Positions 37,011 to 47,520 of a stretch of DNA of 64,000 nucleotides are shown in pieces. The position numbers and the translations under genes were made by a program. Under the pieces are notes generated by a model that worked only from the letters and a program-made list of their open reading frames with translations, made no database searches and was not told where the DNA came from. Positions within the stretch are counted from its first letter, which is position 1. Each line of letters opens with the position of its first letter. Where the stretch lies: contig CALKER010000006.1 in the NCBI GenBank assembly GCA_938084835.1, positions 930,001 through 994,000 on the forward strand. Direction: 5' to 3'. Source of the stretch: an uncultured Thermoguttaceae bacterium. Its GTDB lineage: Bacteria > Planctomycetota > Planctomycetia > Pirellulales > Thermoguttaceae.

Positions 37011-39425
37011 ATGTCTGGGCACAATGTCTTTTTTGGTCGCCCCCCCCAATTCTCGACGCTGCTTGAGATTTTAGAGTGGCAGGCAGCGGTACGCTCGGAT
37101 TTGCCGGTCTTTACCTTCGAAACGGAAGACGACGCGCGACAGTCGTTAAGTTTTGGCGAATTGGCAAGGAGAGCCAAGGCCATCGCGGCGCGTCTTCAAG
37201 CCGTCGTGGGACCAGAAGACCGGGTGCTCCTTGTTTTTCCGCCAGGGCTGGACTTTGTTACTGCATTTTTCGGTTGCGTGGCGGCCGGAGCTCTGGCCGT
37301 CCCGGCAACCTACCCTAAGCCGAAACGGCCTATGCCGAGACTCACCGCCATCGCGGAAGATTGCCAGGCGCAAATCGCGTTAACCACTTCTCAAACTCTG
37401 GCCACCTTGGACCTTCCGCGGGTAGCGCCGGAATTGGCGTCCCTCTCTTGGATCTGCGTAGACACAATCCGGGCGTCTGAAGCCGGCAGTTGGAGGCCCC
37501 CTCAGCTTTCTGCCGACCGCCCGGTATTCCTTCAGTACACGTCCGGGTCTACGAGCCAGCCTAAAGGGGTGGTGGTTACCCATCGGAATCTTCTCGTGAA
37601 TTTGGAGATGATCCGGCAGGGATTCGGGCTCCCGTGGATTGAGCCTCCGACTCAGCCGGGGTCCGGCGTGTTCTGGCTGCCGGCCTATCATGACATGGGT
37701 TTAATCGGCGGGATTCTAAGCCCCCTGTACACCGGTGGGCACAGCGTGCTTATGGCTCCCACAAGTTTCTTGCAACGACCCATTCGTTGGTTGCGAGCCA
37801 TTCACCGGTATCGCGCGCTGGTGAGCGGTGGTCCTAATTTTGGCTACGAGCTTTGTTGCCGAAAAATCACTCCTGAGGACTGCGAAGGTCTGGATTTGAG
37901 CTCGTGGCAGCTGGCTTTTTGTGGCGCGGAACCAATTCGAGCCGAAACTTTGGCTAAGTTTATTGAGGTTTTCGGGCCGTATGGTTTTCGGGAATCGGCC
38001 TTTTACCCGTGTTATGGGTTAGCGGAGGCGACCCTTTTGGCCACCGGTTCGATGGGACCCCGTCGCCCGAAGGTATTACGCGTCAGTAAAGAAAAGTTGG
38101 CCGAGCGTTTGGTGGTGCCGGTCATTGACGAAAACGATCCACACGGCCAGCCGCTTGTAGGATGCGGGCACGGACTTTTGGGTGAGGAGGTACGAATTGT
38201 CGAGCCTCAAACCTGCTGTGAGGTACCTCCGGGAGTAATCGGGGAGATTTGGATTAAAGGACCGAATGTCGCCGCTGGATACTGGAATAAGCCGGAGATT
38301 AATCGTAAGCTGTTTCAGGCCCGATTAGCCCCGCACGGAGACGGTCCATACCTACGAACTGGGGACCTTGGGTTTTTCTATGATGGAGAACTTTTTGTCA
38401 CCGGTCGGTTAAAAGAGATGATCATCATTCGGGGTAGAAACTACTACCCGCAGGATATCGAACTGACTGCGCAGCATGCCCATCCTGTGCTCATACCGGC
38501 CGCTGCGGCTGCCTTCTCTGTGGAGGTGGACGGGGAAGAACGTTTGGTCGTTGTGCAGGAGGTGGACCGGTGCTATCGCAATGTGGATTTGCGTGAAGTC
38601 GTCCGGCAAATTCGCCGAGCGATTTCAGAGGAGCACGACTTGGATGTGTACGCGGTGGTTTTGATTCGTCAGGCAAGTTTGCCCCGCACAACAAGTGGCA
38701 AGATTCAACGGCTCCTATGTAAGGAAAAGTTTCTAAGTGGCCAACTCCGAGTCGTGCTGGAGTGGAGGCGAAAGGAGTTGTCGGCGCTGAGCCATTTGCG
38801 ACTGCGGGGAGGAGTGCGGGCTGAATCAGCTTCTTCAAGCCCGCGTCATGATGGGGACCATTTGGCGGTACCCGGCGGCCATGATGGCAACACTCCCGCG
38901 GTGTTGCCTAGCGAAAGGTCTGGGTGGATGCGGCTAAGTGAAGGTGCTCCTGCGAGCGACAGTGACGGGAATGGAAGACCGCGGTTGGGTAGTCGAAGCA
39001 GGCGGCCGATGACCGATGTGGAGGTGCGACGACTTGCACGGCAGATTGAGGAGACCCTCCTCACCTGGCTTGTGGAAAAGGTGGGTGTCGACGCCTCCGA
39101 TGTCGACCGCACGCGGCCCTTTGCTGATTACGGGCTCGACTCGTTGACGGCGGTCGAATTATCCGATCGTTTGGAGCAGATGCTAAATGTGCGACTGACT
39201 CCGACCATTGCTTGGAACTATCCGACGCCCGCCAGCTTGGCCGAACACTTGGCCAACGTAATTGCCGGCCGCGCCGATCATTCAGAGTCATTTGCTAAGG
39301 CGGTGGAAGAAGACTCGGCGGAAGACGAGCTCGAAAAGCTGCTCCAAGAGGTGGAACGCCTAGGGGAGGGTGAGGCCTCGGCTGCGCTGGAAGGCGCCTC
39401 TCAGGACGAGCGACGTGATGATTGA
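37011..39425 (+). CDS. Fatty acyl-AMP ligase (FAAL) with C-terminal acyl carrier domain
   Basis: A protein of 804 residues that activates a fatty acid as acyl-adenylate and loads it on a carrier domain. I start at ATG 37011, after GAGGA; the in-frame extension to 36825 looks unlike protein. The adenylating part (about 12-580) has the AMP-binding core YTSGSTSQPKGVVVTHRN (about 175-192), WLPAYHDMGLIGGIL, LAFCGAEPI, YPCYGLAEATL, YLRTGDLGFFYDGELFVTGRLKEMIIIRGRNYYPQDIE and TTSGKIQR. This style (HDMGLI, RNYYPQDIE) is typical of FAALs from PKS pathways. The C-terminal ACP (about 665-745) has the phosphopantetheine Ser in YGLDSLTAVEL (S711). The linker is rich in Ser/Asp/Gly. Followed 23 bases later by the PKS gene, so it very probably starts the assembly line. 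Confidence 0.94.
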   Translation: MSGHNVFFGRPPQFSTLLEILEWQAAVRSDLPVFTFETEDDARQSLSFGELARRAKAIAARLQAVVGPEDRVLLVFPPGLDFVTAFFGCVAAGALAVPATYPKPKRPMPRLTAIAEDCQAQIALTTSQTLATLDLPRVAPELASLSWICVDTIRASEAGSWRPPQLSADRPVFLQYTSGSTSQPKGVVVTHRNLLVNLEMIRQGFGLPWIEPPTQPGSGVFWLPAYHDMGLIGGILSPLYTGGHSVLMAPTSFLQRPIRWLRAIHRYRALVSGGPNFGYELCCRKITPEDCEGLDLSSWQLAFCGAEPIRAETLAKFIEVFGPYGFRESAFYPCYGLAEATLLATGSMGPRRPKVLRVSKEKLAERLVVPVIDENDPHGQPLVGCGHGLLGEEVRIVEPQTCCEVPPGVIGEIWIKGPNVAAGYWNKPEINRKLFQARLAPHGDGPYLRTGDLGFFYDGELFVTGRLKEMIIIRGRNYYPQDIELTAQHAHPVLIPAAAAAFSVEVDGEERLVVVQEVDRCYRNVDLREVVRQIRRAISEEHDLDVYAVVLIRQASLPRTTSGKIQRLLCKEKFLSGQLRVVLEWRRKELSALSHLRLRGGVRAESASSSPRHDGDHLAVPGGHDGNTPAVLPSERSGWMRLSEGAPASDSDGNGRPRLGSRSRRPMTDVEVRRLARQIEETLLTWLVEKVGVDASDVDRTRPFADYGLDSLTAVELSDRLEQMLNVRLTPTIAWNYPTPASLAEHLANVIAGRADHSESFAKAVEEDSAEDELEKLLQEVERLGEGEASAALEGASQDERRDD

Positions 39426-39448
39426 GGCAGTAGGGGAACGTATCTCGC

Positions 39449-42400
39449 ATGCGGGATATTTCGGAACGATTGGCTAAGTTATCGCCGGGGCAACGGCGAT
39501 TGCTCGAGGAGCGGTTGGCAAAATTAGCTGATTCTGCCGAACCGATCGCCATTGTCGGCATGGCCTGTCGCTTTCCCAAAGCGGCAACCCTGGACGACTA
39601 TTGGCGTGTGATTATTGAGGGGATCGACGCTACCGGGGAAGTCCCTCCCGATCGGTGGAATGTTAATGCCTTTTATGACCCAGACCCCGACGCCCCGGGA
39701 AAGATGTACACTCGTTGGGGTGGGTTCCTCGATGGTGTGGATCAATTTGATCCTCTGTTTTTCGGGATCTCCCCGCGGGAAGCTTCCCGGATGGATCCCC
39801 AGCAACGAGTGCTTCTGGAAGTAGCCTGGGAAGCACTGGAAAACGCAGGGATCCCTGCCGATCGGCTTGCCGGAACTGCCACCGGTGTTTTTGTGGGCAT
39901 TGGTGGCACCGATTATTCCAAAATCCCCACCCACTTTGAAAACCACTTCGAGTACATCGATGCCCATGTCGGGACTGGAAACGCTTTAAGTATTGCGGCG
40001 AATCGCATCTCTTATGTGCTAGATCTTCGCGGTCCTAGCTTTATTGTTGATACTGCATGCTCGTCGGCACTTCTGGCGGTTCATTTAGCAATTCAGAGTC
40101 TACGGCTGCGCGAATGTCATCTAGCCTTGGCCGGGGGAGTTAATTTAATCCTTTCTCCGGAAGTGATGATTGCCTTCTCTAAGGCGAGGATGCTTTCGCC
40201 ATCGGGGAAATGTCGGCCTTTCGATGCGGAAGCCGACGGCTATGTGCGAGGTGAAGGTTGCGGGATTGTTGTGTTAAAACGGCTGAGCGATGCGCTCCGC
40301 GATGGCGACAACATTTGGGCCATTCTTCGAGGGAGTGCCACCAATCAAGATGGGCGAACCTCGGGCATTACCGCTCCCAATGCGCGGTCCCAGCAGGAGG
40401 TGATTCGTGCCGCGTTGACCAACGCCGGGATCAGTCCGCGGGAGGTTTCATATATCGAAGCTCATGGTACCGGCACGCCGCTTGGGGACCCTATTGAGAT
40501 ACAGGGGTTGCAGCCAATCTTCCGCCGCCAAAGCGACGCGGATGGGCCCCTGTTTCTTACTTCGGTGAAAGCCAATATTGGGCATACCGAGACGGCTTCG
40601 GGGATTGCGGGGATCATTAAGGTAGCGCTCATGATGCGTTACGGGCAGATCCCTGGGCAACTTCACCTTCGAGAACTGAATCCAAATATCCGCCTTACAG
40701 GGACCCGGTTGGTGATTCCTCGGGAACCGGTGGTATGGGAGGTTCCGCCAGGGAAGAGAATCGCTGGGGTCAGCTCGTACGGCTTCGGCGGGACCAACGT
40801 CCATGTGGTGATGCAAGATTATGTGACCTCAGTCCCGGCCCAAGCGGAGCGGGATCGGCCAGCTCATGTGTTTATCCTCTCTGCCAAGAGTAGCGCTAGT
40901 TTACAAAAATTGGCGGGACATTTTCGCGATTTCCTTTCAAAGGGCGAGGATGTCTCTCTGCCTGACATCTGCTACACGGTAAGTGCCGGCCGCTCTCACT
41001 TCAATCATCGGCTAGCCATCGTGGCCACCAATGTGGAGCAGCTGTCGCAGCGGCTGGAAGATTTCCTAGCAGGGCGGCGCAACCCCTCAATCCGCGCTGC
41101 GCAAGTGCGTCTTTTGGGCCAACCAAAAATCGTTTTTCTCTTTACGGGGCAAGGCTCACAATATGTGGGGATGGGAGCCACGCTGTACGAAAGTTCTCCC
41201 ACCTTCCGAGAAGCCCTAAATCGCTGTGACGAGATCCTAAAAGAGCATTTACCCCGCCGATTATTGAGCGTCATTTATCCGGAGAAGTTCGACGGTGCCG
41301 CAGGGGCAGACGCTTCCCTTCTCGATGAGACGTTGTATACGCAGCCTGCTTTGTTTGCAATCGAGTATGCTCTGTCAGTGCTGTGGCGGTCATGGGGTAT
41401 CGAACCGGATTACGTTCTGGGGCACAGCGTTGGCGAGTACGTAGCCGCATGTGTCGCGGGGGTCTTTTCCCTTGAGGATGGATTGAAGCTAATAGCGCAC
41501 CGCGCGCGACTGATGGCCGAGCTCCCGCGCGACGGGATGATGGCCGTCATATTTGCCTCCGCGGAGAAGGTTCGGGAGACAATCCGCGGGTTGGAATCCG
41601 AGGTGGCGATTGCCGCGGCCAACGGTCCGGAAAACACCGTGCTCTCCGGGCGAGCTTGCGTTGTTGAGGAGCTCATCCGCAGATTTCAAACCGAGGGGAT
41701 TGGGGTTCATCCTCTAACCGTCTCGCACGCATTCCATAGCCCGCTCATGGAGCCCATCCTCGAGCGGTTTGAGGCCGTGGCCCGTGAGATTACCTACCAT
41801 CCCCCGACCGTTCCGATTGTCTCCAACGTTACCGGCGAGATTTTGACCAGCACGCCTGATGCCCGGTACTGGCGGGAACACATCCGCTTGCCGGTGCTAT
41901 TCGCCCGGCAGGTTGCAACCGTGATGGAGGAGAAACCGGATATTTGGTTGGAGCTCGGACCGGCTCCGATTCTTCTGGGCATGGCACGGCGGTGTGTGTC
42001 CCATTGGAGGGGTGTATTTGGACCCTCTCTGCGGCGGGGGCACGATGATTGGGAGGTTCTCCTCGGCACAGTGGCGGAGCTTTATACGGCGGGGGCGCAG
42101 GTCGATTGGCAGGCATTTGATCGAGATTGGCGTCGGCGCCGCCTCCAGTTGCCGACCTACCCCTTCGATCGGAGCAGATTTTGGTTCGAAGCAAAGACCC
42201 CCACACGGATTTCCGGGGGTCGGATGGTTGGCCCGGTGGTCCATCCGTTACTCGGAAGTCGGATCCTCACCCCTTTACCGCAGGGGATATATGAAGCCCA
42301 GGTTTCCACTCGGCAGCCTGCTTTCGTTCGTGACCACAAGGTAGAAGGGGTGGTAGTGTTCCCCGCTGCCGCGTTTATCGAAATGGGGTTGGCCGTCGCG

Positions 42401-45400
42401 CGCGAGTTGTTCGGCCCCGGACGCCACAGGTTGGAGAACATCGCCATCCAGCAAGCGCTGGTACTCCCTGATGGGGTGAAGAGAACTGTTCAGGTCACCG
42501 TTTCCGCCCACAGCGGACCTGAGGCTTTCATCGAGATTTTCAGCGCTCCCAGTGACGGACCGCACGGAAAGCTCGACTGGGTTCTCCATGCCACTGCAAA
42601 AGTTGTCGCCGAAACCAAATCTGACAAATCCGCCCCTCCCTCGAAAATTGATCTGGCCCAATTAGAGCAAGGAGTAATTGATCGCAAAACTCAAGATGAA
42701 TTCTACCGGCTAATTGCCGCCCGAAAGTTGGAGTATGGACCTTCCTTCCGCGGAATCGATCACCTACGGCGGCGGGCCTGCGACGCCGTGGCCAATCTCG
42801 CTCCCCCGGAGGAGGTGCGGAAAGAGGCGGGCGACTACGTCATTCATCCCGCTTGGCTGGACGCGTCCCTTCACATCGTGGCGGGGGTTGTTCCCCCGGA
42901 GGAGGATGGGGGGTATTCCCCCTATACATATCTCCCCACCTTTGTTAGGGCGATCCGTCTTTGGGGTGACTTATCGCAGGCAGCCTATACCTATGCCATC
43001 CGGCGATCCGATGATGAGCGACCTTCCCCAGCCTCAGTGGATGCTGATGTCCTATGGGTAGATCGCGAAGGGCAGGTGGTACTGGAAATCGAGGGGCTCA
43101 GGGTAGAGCGCCTTGGTCGACGCGAATCAGAATCGCCAGATAAAGATCCAACCAGGCTGATTTATCGGCTTGCGTGGGTGCCTTCTGGGGAATTGCCCCC
43201 TGAGGATATTGGAGCCGCCACCTCAGAGAAGCCCGGTCAGGCAGCAACGCCGTGGCTTGTGATTGGAGCCAGAAGCCAATGGTGCGAATCGTTCGCCGAT
43301 TGGCTCACCTCGCGAAATTACCCTGTTTATGCTTTGCTATACGATAATGAGTTAACTTCGTCGCCAACTGGGGCTGGAGCTTGGGAGAGGCGAAATTTAA
43401 CCGGTCTTGGTAAGCTTCACTTCATGGCCTGGACAGGGGCAAAGGAAGAGGTTCTCGAAGCTCTTTCCCAGGTAACGGCGGAGGCCCCGGGTAAACCCGT
43501 GCACGTGGTCTTCCTCAGTCCCAGTTTCATTCCTGAAAATCCGGGACATGGCGACCGATTCTCTCAAACGCGAAGAAGATTATTGAATAGTTTTCTGGCC
43601 GTTTTTCACGCGCTTGCGGATCGGCCCAACAGTGTGGATAAATTTACGGTACTCACTTGTGGTGTGCCTTGGATGGAAGGTGAGGGGGACGGCGGTGACG
43701 GGGGAGTTGGCTTGCGCTTGATAGGGGGAGGGAATCCTTCGTGTTCGGGCCTGATTGTCTCTCCCGCCAATGATGCCACACAGCAAACGCTTGAAAAAGA
43801 GGATTCGGCAACGATTGGCTGGCTGTTGCAAGCCACTCTATGGGGTTTCGTACGGAGCGCCGCGCTTGAGTATCCCACCCTTTCGTGTCAACTAGTCGAT
43901 GTCGATCCGGTGTATTCGCCCGCGGAAATGGCTTCGGTTGTTGCTGGCGAGGCGTCGGCACGTGAGGAGCCCCAACTGGTCATTCGGAATAGGTCGCGCT
44001 TTGTTCCGCGAATTGTTCCGGCCCCAGAACTCGGGGAAAAGACGGACACAGAGGGGCTGCGACCACCCACGCAGGGGTCGTTTCGCATTCGTTTGGCAAA
44101 AACGGGAAGCTTCGACGGGTTACGGTGGGAATCTACACCCAGACGTGTTCCTGGACCAGGGCAAGTAGAGATTGAAGTTCATGCTGCGGGGCTGAATTTT
44201 AGCGATGTGTTAAAAGTTTTGGGGCTTTACCCGGGAATAACCGATCCGGTTGTTCCCTTGGGTATTGAATGTTCGGGCGTGGTCACGGCCGTGGGCGACG
44301 GCGTTACCGGATTCCGCGTTGGTGACGAGGTTTACGGCGTTGCGCCATTTAGCTTTGCGTCCCACGCGCTGTCTGCCGAGTATGCGTTAGTCCACAAGCC
44401 GCCGCACCTGACGCATGCGGAGGCAGCAACAATTCCCATCACTTTTCTTACCGCGTATTATGCACTGGTCCATCTTGCCCGCCTCCAACCGGGGGAACGA
44501 GTGCTCATTCATGCTGGCGCTGGCGGGGTAGGTCTTGCGGCGATCCAAATTGCCCAGTATATCGGCGCTGAAATTTTCGCTACCGCCGGAAGTGACCGGA
44601 AACGCGAGTTTCTTCGCAATCTAGGTGTGCCTCATGTGTTGGACTCGCGAAGTACGGCTTTTGCTGATGAGATTCGCCGGTTGACACGGTTTGAGGGCGT
44701 GGATGTTGTCCTCAACTCTTTACCCGGTGAAATGATCACGGCGAGCCTCGGTGTGCTGCGAGCTTATGGTCGATTTCTGGAAATTGGGAAAATCGATATC
44801 TACCAGAACCGAATGATCGGCCTGGCTCCCTTTAAGGACAATCTTTCCTACTTTGCCATCGATTTAGACCGGTTACTTCGTCAACGCCCTGAACTAGTTC
44901 GGAAGTTGCTGGGAGAAATTGCAGCCCATATCGAGGCAGGAGATTATCGGGCCCTGCCTTACACGGAATTTCCAGCTGCGGAGCTCCCGGCAGCCTTCCG
45001 CTTCATGGCGCAGCGGAAAAATATTGGTAAAATTGTGATTCGCATAAGAGGTCAACAACCTGCTCGTGACTTAGCCCAGTCACAAGCGGCGGCAGCTGCA
45101 ACCGGTTGTTGGAAGCGTGGGATCCCTCAGCCCCCTCCATCCGGTGACGCGATACCCGATGCCGTCGTCGGCATGGAAAACTCGAACGGGGCGGAAGCTT
45201 CTGAACCCTCTTTGGGCGACTCCGGGATCACTTACTTGATTACTGGTGGGCTCGGAGCTTTGGGATTGCAAGTGGCACAATATTTGGTCGAGCACGGTGT
45301 GCGGTTTATCGCGCTTTTGGCTCGTCGGGCACCAAGCGACCATGTTCTTAAGCAAATCCGTGGCCTCGAATCGCGCGGTGCCCGCATTGCGGTTATCCGC

Positions 45401-47188
45401 GGTGACGTGAGCAGCCAACTATCCCTGCAACAAGCGATCCAGAGTTTACCGCAGGACTTCCCTCGAATTGGGGCCGTGATCCACGCGGCGGGGGTACTTG
45501 AAAACAGGTGGGTTAAGGACCTCGATGAGGCGACATTGGAAAAACCCATCCTGCCTAAGGTCGACGGCACATGGAATCTTTTCCGTTGCCTTCGTCAGGA
45601 TGTGAGATTGTGGGTGTTGTTTTCTTCGGTTGCTGGGGCTTTGGGTTCACCGGGCCAAGCTAACTATGCTGCGGGAAATGCCTTCCTCGACGCCTTTGGC
45701 TTGTGGTGCCGATCCAAAGGAATACGAAGCTTGGTCGTCAATTGGGGTCCGTGGGCTGATGGCGGCATGGCTGCCGGCCAAGAAGTCGTCCGCGGTCTCG
45801 AAGCTCGAGGTTTCCGCCCTCTTGCTCCCTCAATAGCTCTTGAAGCTTTAGGCCGTTTGGTGGCTTCAGGTGTTCCGCAGGCGCTTGTGGTAGATGTTGT
45901 TTGGGAGCGACTGGCTCAGGCGCTGGGTAGTCGGAGGTTGCCTATTCTTGATCAGGTGGCGAAGCAATCGCCCCAAGGCGAAGCCTCCTCCAGCGCGGAG
46001 CTGGATCATCAGCTCCTTTCCCAACTCCGCGAAAGCCCGGCCGCGCAACGTCCCCAAATGTTGGAACAGTACTTCACACGCGAACTGGCGCGGATTATGG
46101 GCCTCGAACCGGGCAGTGTCGACGTAGAACTGCCACTAAGTGCCCTGGGGCTTGATTCCCTCATGGCGATGGAGCTAAAGAACAATTTGGAAGCGCGGTT
46201 GGGCCTCAGTCTGCCGATGGCCAGTTTTGTGGAAAACCCCAGCATTCGCTCTTTAGCTGCGGCTGCAGCGGCCAGTCTCGTCGAGCAAGAGGGCGACCAG
46301 CAGAAAAGCAAAAGCCAATCTGACACACGCTGGTCGCCGATTGTCGGTCTTGCTTCCGGACCAGAGCGACCGCCCCTTTTCTGCTTCCATCCGTTGGCGG
46401 GTGATTCTCGATGCTACCTCCGCCTTGCCCAGGTGCTTCAAGGGCGTTGGCCCACGTTTGCGGTGGAAGCTCGGGGAGCCGATGGTCGGCAAGAGCCGTA
46501 CCGTGATGGGGTAGAAATGATCGCTGATTACATTCGCGCAATTACCGAGCGGCAACCGACAGGTCCCTACTTCTTGGCAGGATGGTCCGCCGGAGGCGTT
46601 ATCGCGCTAGAAGTGGCACGCCAATTGCGCAATGCTGGTCGTTCGCTCGCTTTCCTCGCATTTATCGACACACCGCTTCCGTCTGTTTACGAAAATGTTG
46701 ATCTCCAGGACGAGGCAAAATTTCTGTGCGATTTGGTGGAATTTACAAGTCACTTTAGCCCCTTACCGGTTCGGTTGTCCTACGAAAAGTTAAAAGAGGT
46801 CCCGGCAGATAGGGTTTTTGAAGTGGCGCTTGAGGAAGCAAAGCGACAGGGGGCATTGTCCCCGGAAACCTCGCCCCTGTTTATTCGCAGGCTTTGCGAG
46901 GTGGGGCGGACCAACGTGCGATTCATTAAGAATTACAATCTTCAACCCATTGACATCGAAATCGCAATGTTCCTCCCCTCGGAGCGAGGTCGCTTAATGG
47001 AGATGTCGGGTAAAGAACTACGGCCAGATTTGGGCTGGAGCTCCGTTGTCGGCCAGAAATTTCGCGTAATCGAAGTCCCCGGAGATCATTTCACAATGTT
47101 GGAGGTACCACATGTCGAATACCTAGCGGCCGAACTTTTAAAGGAACTGGAAGCGGCCTGGCGGTCGGCCTCGCGGTCCGACCAATGA
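39449..47188 (+). CDS. Single-module fully reducing type I polyketide synthase (KS-AT-DH-ER-KR-ACP-TE)
   Basis: A 2579-residue PKS. In order: KS (about 35-460) with DTACSS (C204), HGTGT (H339) and NIGHTE (H379); AT (about 565-880) with GHSVGE (S660) and HAFH (760-763), which predicts malonyl-CoA; DH (about 945-1230) with H963 in DHKVEG and D1138; a non-catalytic region (1240-1530); ER (about 1545-1870) with HAGAGGVG (1688-1695); KR (about 1925-2110) with TGGLGALG (1932-1939) and Y2073; ACP (about 2160-2250) with S2237 in GLDSLMA; and TE (about 2290-2575) with GWSAGG (S2380) and GDHFTM (H2547). No methyltransferase is seen. A complete reducing loop predicts a saturated chain. With the FAAL 23 bases upstream, it probably extends an activated fatty acid, perhaps more than once, and the TE releases the product. 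Confidence 0.96.
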   Translation: MRDISERLAKLSPGQRRLLEERLAKLADSAEPIAIVGMACRFPKAATLDDYWRVIIEGIDATGEVPPDRWNVNAFYDPDPDAPGKMYTRWGGFLDGVDQFDPLFFGISPREASRMDPQQRVLLEVAWEALENAGIPADRLAGTATGVFVGIGGTDYSKIPTHFENHFEYIDAHVGTGNALSIAANRISYVLDLRGPSFIVDTACSSALLAVHLAIQSLRLRECHLALAGGVNLILSPEVMIAFSKARMLSPSGKCRPFDAEADGYVRGEGCGIVVLKRLSDALRDGDNIWAILRGSATNQDGRTSGITAPNARSQQEVIRAALTNAGISPREVSYIEAHGTGTPLGDPIEIQGLQPIFRRQSDADGPLFLTSVKANIGHTETASGIAGIIKVALMMRYGQIPGQLHLRELNPNIRLTGTRLVIPREPVVWEVPPGKRIAGVSSYGFGGTNVHVVMQDYVTSVPAQAERDRPAHVFILSAKSSASLQKLAGHFRDFLSKGEDVSLPDICYTVSAGRSHFNHRLAIVATNVEQLSQRLEDFLAGRRNPSIRAAQVRLLGQPKIVFLFTGQGSQYVGMGATLYESSPTFREALNRCDEILKEHLPRRLLSVIYPEKFDGAAGADASLLDETLYTQPALFAIEYALSVLWRSWGIEPDYVLGHSVGEYVAACVAGVFSLEDGLKLIAHRARLMAELPRDGMMAVIFASAEKVRETIRGLESEVAIAAANGPENTVLSGRACVVEELIRRFQTEGIGVHPLTVSHAFHSPLMEPILERFEAVAREITYHPPTVPIVSNVTGEILTSTPDARYWREHIRLPVLFARQVATVMEEKPDIWLELGPAPILLGMARRCVSHWRGVFGPSLRRGHDDWEVLLGTVAELYTAGAQVDWQAFDRDWRRRRLQLPTYPFDRSRFWFEAKTPTRISGGRMVGPVVHPLLGSRILTPLPQGIYEAQVSTRQPAFVRDHKVEGVVVFPAAAFIEMGLAVARELFGPGRHRLENIAIQQALVLPDGVKRTVQVTVSAHSGPEAFIEIFSAPSDGPHGKLDWVLHATAKVVAETKSDKSAPPSKIDLAQLEQGVIDRKTQDEFYRLIAARKLEYGPSFRGIDHLRRRACDAVANLAPPEEVRKEAGDYVIHPAWLDASLHIVAGVVPPEEDGGYSPYTYLPTFVRAIRLWGDLSQAAYTYAIRRSDDERPSPASVDADVLWVDREGQVVLEIEGLRVERLGRRESESPDKDPTRLIYRLAWVPSGELPPEDIGAATSEKPGQAATPWLVIGARSQWCESFADWLTSRNYPVYALLYDNELTSSPTGAGAWERRNLTGLGKLHFMAWTGAKEEVLEALSQVTAEAPGKPVHVVFLSPSFIPENPGHGDRFSQTRRRLLNSFLAVFHALADRPNSVDKFTVLTCGVPWMEGEGDGGDGGVGLRLIGGGNPSCSGLIVSPANDATQQTLEKEDSATIGWLLQATLWGFVRSAALEYPTLSCQLVDVDPVYSPAEMASVVAGEASAREEPQLVIRNRSRFVPRIVPAPELGEKTDTEGLRPPTQGSFRIRLAKTGSFDGLRWESTPRRVPGPGQVEIEVHAAGLNFSDVLKVLGLYPGITDPVVPLGIECSGVVTAVGDGVTGFRVGDEVYGVAPFSFASHALSAEYALVHKPPHLTHAEAATIPITFLTAYYALVHLARLQPGERVLIHAGAGGVGLAAIQIAQYIGAEIFATAGSDRKREFLRNLGVPHVLDSRSTAFADEIRRLTRFEGVDVVLNSLPGEMITASLGVLRAYGRFLEIGKIDIYQNRMIGLAPFKDNLSYFAIDLDRLLRQRPELVRKLLGEIAAHIEAGDYRALPYTEFPAAELPAAFRFMAQRKNIGKIVIRIRGQQPARDLAQSQAAAAATGCWKRGIPQPPPSGDAIPDAVVGMENSNGAEASEPSLGDSGITYLITGGLGALGLQVAQYLVEHGVRFIALLARRAPSDHVLKQIRGLESRGARIAVIRGDVSSQLSLQQAIQSLPQDFPRIGAVIHAAGVLENRWVKDLDEATLEKPILPKVDGTWNLFRCLRQDVRLWVLFSSVAGALGSPGQANYAAGNAFLDAFGLWCRSKGIRSLVVNWGPWADGGMAAGQEVVRGLEARGFRPLAPSIALEALGRLVASGVPQALVVDVVWERLAQALGSRRLPILDQVAKQSPQGEASSSAELDHQLLSQLRESPAAQRPQMLEQYFTRELARIMGLEPGSVDVELPLSALGLDSLMAMELKNNLEARLGLSLPMASFVENPSIRSLAAAAAASLVEQEGDQQKSKSQSDTRWSPIVGLASGPERPPLFCFHPLAGDSRCYLRLAQVLQGRWPTFAVEARGADGRQEPYRDGVEMIADYIRAITERQPTGPYFLAGWSAGGVIALEVARQLRNAGRSLAFLAFIDTPLPSVYENVDLQDEAKFLCDLVEFTSHFSPLPVRLSYEKLKEVPADRVFEVALEEAKRQGALSPETSPLFIRRLCEVGRTNVRFIKNYNLQPIDIEIAMFLPSERGRLMEMSGKELRPDLGWSSVVGQKFRVIEVPGDHFTMLEVPHVEYLAAELLKELEAAWRSASRSDQ

Positions 47189-47520
47189 TTAACCGTATGT
47201 CAAATCCTCTTTTGAACCTAAACCAAGCTTGTAGACAAACAAGGTAAATTATCAACTGGTTCGAGCTATGCCCGTTTTAGCTTGGGCACAGAAGGATCTG
47301 AAAGCCGGGAAAAAAGTGCGCACAGTCAAGCGCCGCCGGAGACTGCTTTATTCAATGCCGACTGGTGGAATTCATTCCTCGGAGGTTAAGGGTTACTTCC
47401 AAAGCACCCCGTAAAATAGACTATGAGGGAGTGTCGATTTATTTCCGCTCGAGCCTTTGTCTGAGTCTGAAGCTCAACTTTCTGCGGCGGGTCATACCGG
47501 CGCCACACGGGTGAGGCCAG
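47189..47520. other. Gap between the PKS and the ketopantoate-reductase-like gene
   Basis: About 330 bases with no gene or clear terminator seen. The following plus-strand genes may have their own promoter here. Confidence 0.4.
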
